From Cyclobacteriaceae bacterium (GTDB lineage: Bacteria > Bacteroidota > Bacteroidia > Cytophagales > Cyclobacteriaceae), in contig JANQSI010000009.1 of assembly GCA_028284125.1 (NCBI GenBank), positions 489,849-553,848 on the forward strand: a stretch of DNA of 64,000 nucleotides, read 5' to 3'. Below the pieces are notes generated by a model that worked only from the letters and a program-made list of their open reading frames with translations, made no database searches and had not been told where the DNA came from. Below are positions 19,701 through 26,645 of this stretch, in pieces (within the stretch, counting starts at the first letter, position 1; every line of letters begins with the position of its first letter). The position numbers and the translations under genes are program-made.

Positions 19701-19820
19701 TTTATGCTCAAGTTGTTTCAGTCTGCAGATGCAAAAATTTCCACACAGGCAGTGGAAGGGATTGACCAATTGAAGGCTTCACTGGAAGGTATGATGGATC
19801 GATGGGAGAAATTGAAATAG
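16782..19820 (+). CDS. Sortilin/VPS10-like Asp-box propeller protein, secreted (paralogue)
   Basis: 1,012 aa from the ATG at 16782; an in-frame start at 16734 would place 16 extra residues before the signal peptide and is less likely. It shares architecture with the protein at 12206-15319: N-terminal YRMIGPFRASRTVGG (compare WRSIGPYRGGRAG), about eleven Asp boxes (TDDYGRTW, SIDGGKNW, STDGGETW, SDDGGKSW, TVNGGRTW, TRDGGETW), the segment VVGTHGRSIWILDN (compare IAATHGRSFWLIDD), and a helical tail. The paralogues flank the esterase-like gene on opposite strands, consistent with an old duplication and inversion. It is presumably exported. No enzymatic function can be assigned. Confidence 0.8.
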   Translation: MKRFLQFPCYLLSLFVIGSTTLFSQEIQPTDYQNLEYRMIGPFRASRTVGGVGVPSQPNVFYIGVNNGGVWKTDDYGRTWDPIFDSAPTGSVGDLGVSESNPNVIYVGTGEGLHRPDLGVGDGIFKSIDGGKNWNHIGLDDVQQVGRLIVHPSDPNIVFVAGLGHPYGSNEQRGVFRTKDGGKNWDKVLYIDRYTGAIQVEFDPNNPDIIYADMWEHQEGPWENAKFSGPNSGLYKSTDGGETWKKLTKGLPTFDQGLGRIGVGISKSNSNVIYATVQANEKGGIYKSTDAGESWSFIHGDYRLWGRGGDFAEIRVHPRNSDKVYVGNIASYTSDDGGKSWMSLKGAPGGDDYHRIWINPINPDIMLFVADQGAVVTVNGGRTWSSWYNQPTSQLYHVSTDNQFPYWVYGGQQESGAIGVASRGNGGQISFREFMGAGADEYAYVAADPKDPNIIYGGRVTRFDKRTGQTQNIAPEAVRSGKYRFVRTMPLMFHPADNNMLLFATNVLWKTLDEGQNWEIISPDLTYEQPEVPASVGKYKAKEMESMARRAVIYALAPSSLDVNLIWAGTDDGKVHVTRDGGKTWEDVTPPQISSWDKVSQIDAGHFDKDVAYIAINAIRKDDMKPYVYKTRDGGETWELVNNGMNPFGPVNVVREDPKKAGLIYAGTEREVYFSIDDGANWQSLRNNMPATSIRDLVIHENDLVVGTHGRSIWILDNIAPLRELKEAANAESFLFKPSDAIRVRDNMFSDTPLPPEEPTGQNPPDGAIIDYLINQEVKAVKLEIVNPGDGAIIRTYSSDDLEEQIDTTSLPHPTYWIKPTQKLGTTKGQHRFLWDLKHEPPRGTRRQFDIAAVYRSTPTGPVGPLVLPGEYTVRLTVDGEVHEKGLTVKMDPRVKISREEILKQSELSMICYDAYHQLQDAREAIDSRSRASKKLLDFRGNGMVGDPNIMYGSIRQSPVEDETIVGLQRKFLFMLKLFQSADAKISTQAVEGIDQLKASLEGMMDRWEKLK

Positions 19821-19916
19821 TGGCAGTATGAAACCTGATATAATTTGCTGCAATTCAACTGGATTGAATAATTTAAGGTGACAGACCTATAATATCACGA
19901 CTAATTCTATTGCAAA

Positions 19917-21167
19917 ATGAAACAGATTGCTAACCTATTACTTCTATTCGCTATTTGCATTGGATGTACATCGAATCAAGCATTTGAGGGAAAGCTCATT
20001 ATCGAGGATAAAACAGATCAATTAGGGAGTTTGGCCAGAGAGCCAATGCTAGCTGAACATCCGAATGGAGATCTATATGTCACCGGATATAAGAACAGTA
20101 CCGAAAGTCCACAACTTTGGAAAAGTACTGATTCTGGCAATTCTTGGACAAGCGTGGATGTTGGAACCAAAGAACAGGGAGCTGACGGTAACTCCGATGT
20201 GGATTTGGTGATCGATGATTATGGAAATATCTACTTTCTGACCATGCGATATACCACCGTTCCAGAAGACACCACTGGATTTGATTGGTCTTCCATGAAG
20301 GGTGAACACGTAGCAGTAGGTATCAGTAAAGATGAAGGATCGAACTGGGAATGGACCTATCTTTCACAGAATGATTATGACGACAGACCGTGGATTGAAA
20401 TTGCTTCTGATGGATCAGCACATGTAATATGGAACGATGGAAAAGGAGTTCACTATGTCTCAAGCAATGATCAGGGAAAAACCTGGAGTCAACGACGAGC
20501 GATTTATCCCAAAGGCGGTTCGAGTCATTTAGCTGCTGGTCCTGATGGTAAAATTGCAGTGAGGGTGAGTCCATCTTCCGCATCTGGATTTGTATTTGAC
20601 GAAGGGGTCGATGTTATACTCATAAGTTCTGATTATGGTTCTACCTGGAATGAAGTAGAGCTTCCCGGTCAAAGAGATTGGAGCAGCGAATTTGGCCAGG
20701 GTACGCCACGTTGGGTAGAGCCGATTGACTGGGACGAAAAAGGGAGTTTGTATTACCTCTGGAGTGAGGGCAAGCAGTTGGTACTTGGTGTTTCAAATAA
20801 CAATGGTAAGGATTGGAAAACATTTCCCATCACTAGTTCTGAAAAGCTCATCTATTTCCCCTATTTAAACGTGTCGAATGGTGAAATCAGCTGCACCTGG
20901 ATTTCAGGTCAAGGAAGTGAGCTCACTCATCATGCGGGAGTAATTGCTATCCAAGGAGAGCAAGTATTTTTCTCAGAACTTGAGCCACAAACGCTCACTG
21001 ATATTAAGATACGGAGAGGTGGTAGTGAGGATTTAGGAGATGGCGGTGAATACTATCCGATCAAGCAATTATCAAATGGAAGTTATGGCATGGTTACTTC
21101 CATTCAAAACTATTCCGATAATCGTCTGGGCTTCACTTGGTGGAAACTGGTTAGAACGGAAAAGTAA
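19917..21167 (+). CDS. Sialidase-like Asp-box propeller lipoprotein
   Basis: 416 aa. The N-terminus is a lipoprotein signal with lipobox CIGC near residue 17. Five Asp boxes (STDSGNSW, SKDEGSNW, SNDQGKTW, SSDYGSTW, SNNNGKDW) define a single six-bladed propeller of the sialidase superfamily. I do not see the arginine triad of true sialidases with confidence, so enzymatic activity is not claimed. It follows the sortilin-like gene by 96 bp on the same strand and may be cotranscribed with it. Confidence 0.75.
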   Translation: MKQIANLLLLFAICIGCTSNQAFEGKLIIEDKTDQLGSLAREPMLAEHPNGDLYVTGYKNSTESPQLWKSTDSGNSWTSVDVGTKEQGADGNSDVDLVIDDYGNIYFLTMRYTTVPEDTTGFDWSSMKGEHVAVGISKDEGSNWEWTYLSQNDYDDRPWIEIASDGSAHVIWNDGKGVHYVSSNDQGKTWSQRRAIYPKGGSSHLAAGPDGKIAVRVSPSSASGFVFDEGVDVILISSDYGSTWNEVELPGQRDWSSEFGQGTPRWVEPIDWDEKGSLYYLWSEGKQLVLGVSNNNGKDWKTFPITSSEKLIYFPYLNVSNGEISCTWISGQGSELTHHAGVIAIQGEQVFFSELEPQTLTDIKIRRGGSEDLGDGGEYYPIKQLSNGSYGMVTSIQNYSDNRLGFTWWKLVRTEK

Positions 21168-21216
21168 GGAGATTCAAAAGTTCTAAAAATAACCTTTGCT
21201 TTATTGAATAGATAAA

Positions 21217-23526
21217 TCATCTATCTTCCAAAGTATCAATTGGATTCAATGTTGCCGCTTTCCAGGTTTTGTCCAATACTGTTAAGAGAGTTACCAATGC
21301 GATTGCAATTATTGGCAATAAAATAATGGTAAGATCAAGATCAATGCGACGCTTATAGTTTTCCAACCAATGGTTCCCTCCTAAATAAACAAGTGGAGCA
21401 GCGATCAATCCTCCTACCAGAACTAATGTTGCAAAGTCACTTAAGAATCTAGCCAGTATCTGAACAGAACTAGCTCCATGTATTTTTCGAATCCCAACTT
21501 CTCTCGTTTTCTTTCTGGTAACAAAATAGGACATACCAAATAGTCCAATGACAGATACCAACACAGAAACTCCACCAAAGAAGATGAAAAGGGCAAGTAC
21601 TTCTTCTTCAGCCTTACCTGATGTTTCTTGTTCTCTTCTTAGTAAGAAGAAAAAGGGAAATTTCGTTGAAAAAATGTATTCGGTTTTTTCCAGAAACTGA
21701 TCAAGCCTCTCACCTCCGCTTCCTTGATAGTTGAGTACTAGATCTACATAGGTAAGGTATCGAAACCCAGATACAAATCCACGTGCTTCCGTGTCTTGTC
21801 CATGTTCAATGATTCCTATCGTTTCATACTTACTGTCATTAACATGCCAAACCCTGGTACTATCGTCGTATCCAATATGAGTTTGCGAGATGATTGAATC
21901 CAAAATCACCTGTCCTGAATTATATCCAAATGAAGGGTTAAACTTTGTACCATCAATTAGACGGGTTGAATCGGTAAAATAATCCGGATCGACCACCGTC
22001 AAATAACCATGGGTGCTGTCATTTAAGATAATCTTATGTTCACTCTTAATATTGCCCAAATACATATTAGAGAAGGAATAGCTGATCACTTTGCCAAAGA
22101 TCATCACCTGCTCGTTCATGAATCTTAAAGCTTCGTTTGCAAATAGGTCATTTGCACCGGATTGACCAGGAAAAACTCCAGTGATACGAACCTCAGTTTC
22201 AGTGGGCTGAACGTCAATCAATTTTAACTGTTTATAAATAATCAGACAGGCCGACAGAAATACAATAGAAAAGACGATTTGAAAAGTCAATAAAACTTGT
22301 ACAACGTTACCGGCATGACCGAAAGCTTTGGTTTTGAACAAACTTCCCATACCCTTAAGCGCTGAAACGATTTCAATTTTTCTCAAAAAAATGAAAGGAT
22401 ATATAGCTGAGAGAGCTGTATTGATTGTGATCGTCAAGACCAGAATTAAAAACAATTTGTTCCATTGTAGCTGATCAAGTGAAGGATAAGTGAGCAGGCT
22501 ATAATGATTCACTGAATGGACCAATAATATAAATACGGCAAGACCTATTAAAGCCGCAATCAAGTTGACGAACAAGAGTTCACAACCAAGTCTCAAGGTC
22601 AAGTGGCCAACAGATGCACCATGTAGCTTCCGAATACCAATATCTTTACATCGGTCGACAAAATGAACAATTGTATTATTGACGTAATTAGTAATGGTAA
22701 TTAATAGGATGATGACCGCCACAACAGAAATCAACATTAGTAAAACCCTGTTTGCCACAGGCTCAGCCTCGTTTGATACTCCTTGAGAGGTGTGAATATC
22801 AGAAACGGACCGGAAAAGAAGAGAATCCGAAGGAACTATCAGGTCAATATCAACGCCAGATACGTAGGTATATCCACTCATAATACCTTCTCCTGAACCA
22901 GCCGTAGAAATCGCAATAAGCGCGTCAAGGTCAATATGAGTATTCTTGTCACGATCGGCAAAAACTCCAATAAGCCGATATTCCTGTTGGATAGATCCCC
23001 TGCTGTATCGTAGTTCAGTTCCTTCAGCTTTGGTTTTCCAGTCAGGACCAAAAAGATTGAGAGCCTCGCTTCGGGAAATAATCATTGACCCAGGCGCCTC
23101 AAAATCTTCTTTATTACCAACTAGCAGTTCTAAATTGAAAAAATCAATTACTTCAGCGTCAGCATAATAGGCTCTTTTGAAATAAGCCGCTTTATCAGTG
23201 GTGTCTGACAAGCACCTGAGATTAGCTGATTTATATTCAGAAAATGGTATAAGCCTTGCGAAGGATTGCAGATTTGAAACTCCTTCCATCAGGTTAGACC
23301 CCAGCTGTGATGATGTGTAGGCATTGTATCCAGTGCTACCTTCATTCCGAATTTCAACTCGATAAATTTCTCCCAAATCCTCATCATAACTTGTTTCATA
23401 AAAAAGAAGGTTAGCCACAAACAACACGGAAGCAATTCCAATGGCTGAAGCTGAAATGTTAGTTATTGAGTTTCGATAATTTTTTGCAATAACGTGATAG
23501 GTTTTAAGAAGTAATTCTCTACCCAT
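21217..23526 (-). CDS. MacB/FtsX-type ABC permease
   Basis: 769 aa with the duplicated architecture of large Bacteroidota MacB-like permeases: an N-terminal membrane helix (about residues 20-45), a periplasmic MacB-core domain, three helices of a first FtsX domain (about 255-400) including the cytoplasmic motif DIGIRKLHGA, a fourth/fifth helix pair, a second periplasmic domain, and a second FtsX domain with VGIRKIHGASSVQI near 680. The protein ends in NPIDTLEDR, matching the usual coupling-helix tail. Relatives work with a separate ATPase in mechanotransmission or lipoprotein/antimicrobial export. No ATPase is adjacent, so the partner is encoded elsewhere. Confidence 0.87.
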   Translation of the reverse strand: MGRELLLKTYHVIAKNYRNSITNISASAIGIASVLFVANLLFYETSYDEDLGEIYRVEIRNEGSTGYNAYTSSQLGSNLMEGVSNLQSFARLIPFSEYKSANLRCLSDTTDKAAYFKRAYYADAEVIDFFNLELLVGNKEDFEAPGSMIISRSEALNLFGPDWKTKAEGTELRYSRGSIQQEYRLIGVFADRDKNTHIDLDALIAISTAGSGEGIMSGYTYVSGVDIDLIVPSDSLLFRSVSDIHTSQGVSNEAEPVANRVLLMLISVVAVIILLITITNYVNNTIVHFVDRCKDIGIRKLHGASVGHLTLRLGCELLFVNLIAALIGLAVFILLVHSVNHYSLLTYPSLDQLQWNKLFLILVLTITINTALSAIYPFIFLRKIEIVSALKGMGSLFKTKAFGHAGNVVQVLLTFQIVFSIVFLSACLIIYKQLKLIDVQPTETEVRITGVFPGQSGANDLFANEALRFMNEQVMIFGKVISYSFSNMYLGNIKSEHKIILNDSTHGYLTVVDPDYFTDSTRLIDGTKFNPSFGYNSGQVILDSIISQTHIGYDDSTRVWHVNDSKYETIGIIEHGQDTEARGFVSGFRYLTYVDLVLNYQGSGGERLDQFLEKTEYIFSTKFPFFFLLRREQETSGKAEEEVLALFIFFGGVSVLVSVIGLFGMSYFVTRKKTREVGIRKIHGASSVQILARFLSDFATLVLVGGLIAAPLVYLGGNHWLENYKRRIDLDLTIILLPIIAIALVTLLTVLDKTWKAATLNPIDTLEDR

Positions 23527-23713
23527 AGTAGAATACTCCCAATTAACATGCCATCCAATAAAAAGGGCGAATAGAAGAATCAGAGAAAGGGTCTCTCAAG
23601 CGGTACGTTCAATTATGAACATTAGTTTTCCAGAAACGGACGGATTATTCATTCACTTGAGCGCGTTTATCGTGTATCGATCAAGACTCCAATTATTTGG
23701 TAAAGAGGTAAAC

Positions 23714-23742
23714 AAAAAAAGGAATCTCTCGATTCCTTTTTT
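23714..23742. terminator. Bidirectional terminator after tRNA-Asp
   Basis: GGAATC (23721-23726) pairs with GATTCC (23731-23736) around TCTC, and the stem extends into A7 on one side and T6 on the other. It can act on both strands. On the minus strand it ends the tRNA-Asp transcript a few bases past the mature 3' end. Confidence 0.85.
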
Positions 23743-23745
23743 GGG

Positions 23746-23819
23746 CGGTCCGGACGGGACTCGAACCCGCGACCTCCTGCGTGACAGGCAGGCATTCTAA
23801 CCAACTGAACTACCGGACC
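23746..23819 (-). tRNA. tRNA-Asp (GTC)
   Basis: Minus-strand cloverleaf of 74 nt. The acceptor stem is GGTCCGG/CCGGACC with G discriminator, the D arm contains AGTTCAGTTGGTTA, the anticodon stem CCTGC/GCAGG encloses loop CTGTCAC with anticodon GTC, and the T arm is GCGGG/TTCGAGT/CCCGT. The CCA end is not encoded. It is the last element of a transcript that begins at a promoter at 24050-24080 and passes through two chimeric tRNA-like units. Confidence 0.95.
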
Positions 23820-23830
23820 AATTTCTTTTA

Positions 23831-23907
23831 TGACTCTTTAGTCATGCCGACTTCCAGCGACCTTCCCGATACAATCGGGACATTCTAACCAACTGAACTA
23901 CCGGACC
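23831..23907 (-). repeat. Chimeric tRNA-Asp-like unit A
   Basis: On the minus strand, the first 27 nt (23907 to 23881) are identical to the 5' part of the real tRNA-Asp: acceptor strand, D arm and GAATG. The next 17 nt, where the anticodon arm CCTGC-CTGTCAC-GCAGG should be, are instead the hairpin TCCCGATTGTATCGGGA, again 17 nt. AGGTCGC then matches the tRNA once more, but there is no T arm or 3' acceptor strand. The unit ends with ATGAC-TAAAGA-GTCAT. It cannot be a functional Asp tRNA. It may be a fusion of a duplicated tRNA 5' half with a dispersed palindromic repeat. Confidence 0.8.
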
Positions 23908-23920
23908 AATTTTCTTTCTA

Positions 23921-23997
23921 TGACTTTTTTGTCATTCCGACTTACAGCGACCTTCCCGATACAATCGGGACATTCTAACCAGCTGAACTACCGGACC
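23921..23997 (-). repeat. Chimeric tRNA-Asp-like unit B
   Basis: Same 77-bp design as unit A, exactly 90 bp away. The tRNA-derived 27 nt have one change (GTTGG to GCTGG in the D arm), the 17-nt palindrome is identical, and the 3' hairpin keeps its arms while the loop changes (ATGAC-AAAAAA-GTCAT). The 5' flank of each unit resembles the 5' flank of the genuine tRNA (A/G-rich, ending AATT before GGTCCGG), suggesting tandem duplication of a block including the tRNA leader. Confidence 0.8.
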
Positions 23998-24010
23998 TTT
24001 TACCAGCTTA

Positions 24011-24026
24011 TCCCGATAACTATCGG
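24011..24026. repeat. CCCGAT-type palindrome in the tRNA-Asp leader
   Basis: TCCCGATAACTATCGGGA spans about 24011-24028: arms CCCGATA/TATCGGG close a short loop. It belongs to the same class as the hairpins inside units A and B (TCCCGA...TCGGGA) and lies between the promoter and unit B. It is followed on the minus strand by a stretch resembling the units' tail (AAGCTGGTAAAAGG), so it may be a third, more decayed unit. Confidence 0.6.
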
Positions 24027-24049
24027 GAGACCTTCCAATAAAAGTGACG

Positions 24050-24080
24050 CAAAAGTAAGCGGTCGTATTGGATAAAACAA
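24050..24080 (-). promoter_or_regulatory. Promoter of the tRNA-Asp transcript
   Basis: On the minus strand TTG (24080-24078), 20 bp, then TACTTTTG (24057-24050) match the Bacteroidota sigma consensus TTG-N(17-23)-TAnnTTTG exactly. Transcription would start near 24043 and read through the leader hairpin, units B and A, and tRNA-Asp to the terminator at 23714-23742. No other plausible tRNA promoter is visible closer to the tRNA. Confidence 0.75.
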
Positions 24081-24107
24081 TACCCGATCCACAAAGAATT
24101 TCAATCA

Positions 24108-24992
24108 CTAAGAAAAAATCAAATCGATCGCATTACGAAGGATCGGATTACGGTTCTCTTCGCTCCATATCGCGGATAGTGTTGTTTGCTGTGAGATATT
24201 TTTCATCTCAATGAATTTGATTTTCAAATCAAACCCGTCCTTTAAAGTCGTAGGAATCACTGCGATTCCTAAACCACATTCCACTAACTTAAAAATGGTC
24301 AAGGCATGCACAGACTTATGCGAGATCTTGGGCACAAATCCTTGATCTTCGAAGATGCTCATAATCTTGTTGTAATACAGCGGACTGTACTCTTTTGAAA
24401 ACAGAATGAATTCCTCGTCTTCCAGCTGTTTGATATTCTTAAATTTCGATGGAGTCAGCCAGTGATCTTCAGGTAGCACCAACGAAAACGTATCACTCAC
24501 CACTGGCTTGATCTTCAATGGTTCAGGAGCTCGTGCAACACGTACAAATCCAATATCCAATCTTCCTCTTAAGACCCCTTCGATCTGGGCACCATTATTC
24601 ATTTCATCCACGCTTGCATGAACATCCGGAAAACGATCGGTAAGCTTCATCAAAAATTCCGGCACCACTTGCTGCATCGCCGATCCCAACAACCCAATCT
24701 TCAATTCACCAGATGCTCCCTTTTCAATTAACTCTACTTGACGCGTCGCAGCGTCGAGCCGATTTAATATTCCATTGACTTCTTCCAACAAATACTTTCC
24801 CGAGGAAGTCAAAGAAACCTTTCTTTTCGTTCGTTCAAACAATTTAGCATTCAATATCTCCTCCATCTGACCAATTTGACGACTCAACCCCGGCTGGGAA
24901 ATAAACAATCGATCAGCCGCATTTCTGAAGTTCAATTCTTCCGCAACGGCTTTGAAATATTTGAAATGTCGTAATTCTAATTGATAACTCAT
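24108..24992 (-). CDS. LysR-family regulator of the hut operon
   Basis: 294 aa with a canonical LysR helix-turn-helix at residues 8-65 (FRNAADRLFISQPGLSRQIGQMEE) and a periplasmic-binding-like effector domain from about 95 (GELKIGLLGSAM). It is divergent from hutH, with 81 bp between the start codons, which is the usual geometry for a LysR regulator and its target. A 16-bp palindrome (24998-25013) abuts its own start, as expected for autoregulation. The likely effector is a histidine-pathway metabolite such as urocanate; this is inferred from position only. Confidence 0.88.
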   Translation of the reverse strand: MSYQLELRHFKYFKAVAEELNFRNAADRLFISQPGLSRQIGQMEEILNAKLFERTKRKVSLTSSGKYLLEEVNGILNRLDAATRQVELIEKGASGELKIGLLGSAMQQVVPEFLMKLTDRFPDVHASVDEMNNGAQIEGVLRGRLDIGFVRVARAPEPLKIKPVVSDTFSLVLPEDHWLTPSKFKNIKQLEDEEFILFSKEYSPLYYNKIMSIFEDQGFVPKISHKSVHALTIFKLVECGLGIAVIPTTLKDGFDLKIKFIEMKNISQQTTLSAIWSEENRNPILRNAIDLIFS

Positions 24993-24997
24993 AGTTA

Positions 24998-25013
24998 TTA
25001 ATTATGTAATTAA
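24998..25013. promoter_or_regulatory. Probable LysR binding palindrome
   Basis: TTAATTA-TG-TAATTAA, perfect 7-bp arms, lies 6 bp upstream of the LysR start codon in the divergent hut intergenic region. It contains the T-N11-A spacing typical of LysR sites. Being AT-rich, chance symmetry is possible. Confidence 0.5.
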
Positions 25014-25043
25014 ATGGTATTTATAATTATTAAAGTTAGCAGC

Positions 25044-25051
25044 TAATTTTG
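25044..25051 (+). promoter_or_regulatory. -7 promoter box for the hut operon
   Basis: TAATTTTG fits TAnnTTTG exactly and lies 22 bp before the hutH start codon. No good -33 TTG sits at normal spacing, which fits a promoter needing an activator such as the adjacent LysR protein. Confidence 0.55.
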
Positions 25052-25073
25052 ATAAAGCTCAACCAAATCCATA

Positions 25074-26642
25074 ATGACAACATTCAACTACGGAGAAGAT
25101 CATTTGACTGCAAGCCTTGCATTAGCTATTGCTCGAGGTGAAGTAAAGGGGATCATCAGCGCGGCTTCCCGAAATAAAATAAATCAGAGCAGTCAGGTAG
25201 TAGCAAACATCGCCGACGGAGATCACGCCGTTTATGGCATCAATACAGGATTTGGGCCACTTTGCACCACTCAAATTTCAAAAGAAGAAACTCGAACCCT
25301 CCAGCAAAACATCCTGATGAGTCATGCAGTGGGTGTTGGAGATCCGATTCCCACTGAGGTAGCCAAGTTGATGCTAATTTTGAAAGTCCACGCGCTCAGC
25401 AAAGGATTTTCCGGTGTACAAGAAGCCACACTGGATCGAATCATCTGGCACATTGACCATGACATCATCCCTGTTGTTCCATCACAAGGCTCAGTTGGTG
25501 CATCCGGTGATCTGGCACCTCTCTCCCATTTATTCCTTCCGCTTATAGGTTTAGGAAAAGTCAACCATAAAGGAAAAACTGAAGATGTAAGCGATGTTCT
25601 CAAGCAAGAAGGCCTTGAGTCAATAGAATTGGGAGCCAAAGAAGGATTGGGATTAATCAATGGCACCCAGTTCATCGCTGCTTATGCGGTTCTTGTAGTT
25701 GAAAAATTGAGAAATGTGCTCATTCATGCCGATTTTACTGGGGCAATGATGATTGAAGGTTTGATGGCTTCTACCAAACCTTTTTCAAAAGACCTTCACA
25801 ATATCCGCGCTTATAAGGGAACCCAACATGTGGCTGAGGTCATCAGAATCCTCCTAAATAATTCCGAGGTTGTCGAATCTCATGCCAACTGCACCCGAGT
25901 TCAAGATCCCTACTCATTGCGATGTATTCCCCAGGTGCACGGCGCTTCAAGAAATGCATGGTTGCATTTAAAAGAATTGGTGGAAGTAGAATTGAATTCC
26001 GTCACCGACAACCCAATCATTTTTAGTGAAGATCACACCATTAGTGGTGGCAATTTTCATGGACAACCGTTGGCGCTTCCATTGGATTATACGTGCACTG
26101 CCGCAGCTGAAATTGGTAATATTTCCGACAGAAGAATTTACTTATCCCTGGAAGGTGATACACCCGAAGTTCCCAAATTACTTCTAAAAGAAACCGGAAC
26201 AAACTCAGGTTTTATGATTCCCCAATACACGACGGCCGCATTGGTAAGTGAAAACAAGGGACTTTGTTTTCCGGCAAGCGCCGACAGCATTCCGACATCC
26301 TTAGGGCAGGAAGATCACGTAAGTATGGGTAGCATCAGTGGAAGAAAAACGCTTCAAGTCATTGAAAATGTGGAAAAGATTTTGGGTATTGAACTCTTCT
26401 GCGCTGCACAGGTCATGGACTTTCATTCAGGTTTGAAATCCAGTGTCGCAATGCAGGCAATTCATGACTTTGTAAGAAAATCCATTGATCACATCGAAAA
26501 AGACAGAGTAATGTCGGATGATATGGAAAAGGCAATCAACATGGTGAAAACCGGATCTTTGGTTGAAATAGTTGACAAGGCTTTGGCTAAGGAAAACTTG
26601 AATCTGGAAACATCCTTCAGTACTGATTTTGATAGATTTTAA
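25074..26642 (+). CDS. hutH: Histidine ammonia-lyase
   Basis: 522 aa, the usual length for this enzyme, which removes ammonia from L-histidine to give urocanate. The autocatalytic MIO cofactor motif is intact as GSVGASGDLAPLSH near residues 139-152. Other family landmarks are YGINTGFGPLC near 53, GLGLINGTQ near 190, and SVTDNPIIF near 312. It is the first gene of a tight operon; hutI follows after 3 bp. The enzyme is cytoplasmic. Confidence 0.97.
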   Translation: MTTFNYGEDHLTASLALAIARGEVKGIISAASRNKINQSSQVVANIADGDHAVYGINTGFGPLCTTQISKEETRTLQQNILMSHAVGVGDPIPTEVAKLMLILKVHALSKGFSGVQEATLDRIIWHIDHDIIPVVPSQGSVGASGDLAPLSHLFLPLIGLGKVNHKGKTEDVSDVLKQEGLESIELGAKEGLGLINGTQFIAAYAVLVVEKLRNVLIHADFTGAMMIEGLMASTKPFSKDLHNIRAYKGTQHVAEVIRILLNNSEVVESHANCTRVQDPYSLRCIPQVHGASRNAWLHLKELVEVELNSVTDNPIIFSEDHTISGGNFHGQPLALPLDYTCTAAAEIGNISDRRIYLSLEGDTPEVPKLLLKETGTNSGFMIPQYTTAALVSENKGLCFPASADSIPTSLGQEDHVSMGSISGRKTLQVIENVEKILGIELFCAAQVMDFHSGLKSSVAMQAIHDFVRKSIDHIEKDRVMSDDMEKAINMVKTGSLVEIVDKALAKENLNLETSFSTDFDRF

Positions 26643-26645
26643 AAA

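Noticed and set aside
12206..21167. Reading the Asp-box proteins as glycosyl hydrolases or sialidases
   Set aside because: Asp boxes are structural motifs; no catalytic arginine triad or acid/base residues were identifiable.
23615..23800. Plus-strand 61-codon frame ending in a GTRTRDLL-like peptide
   Set aside because: This is the familiar false translation of the opposite strand of tRNA-Asp; it overlaps the terminator and the tRNA.
23831..23997. Regularly spaced repeats that could suggest a CRISPR array
   Set aside because: Only two units, 77 bp each, clearly derived from tRNA-Asp, and no cas genes in the window.
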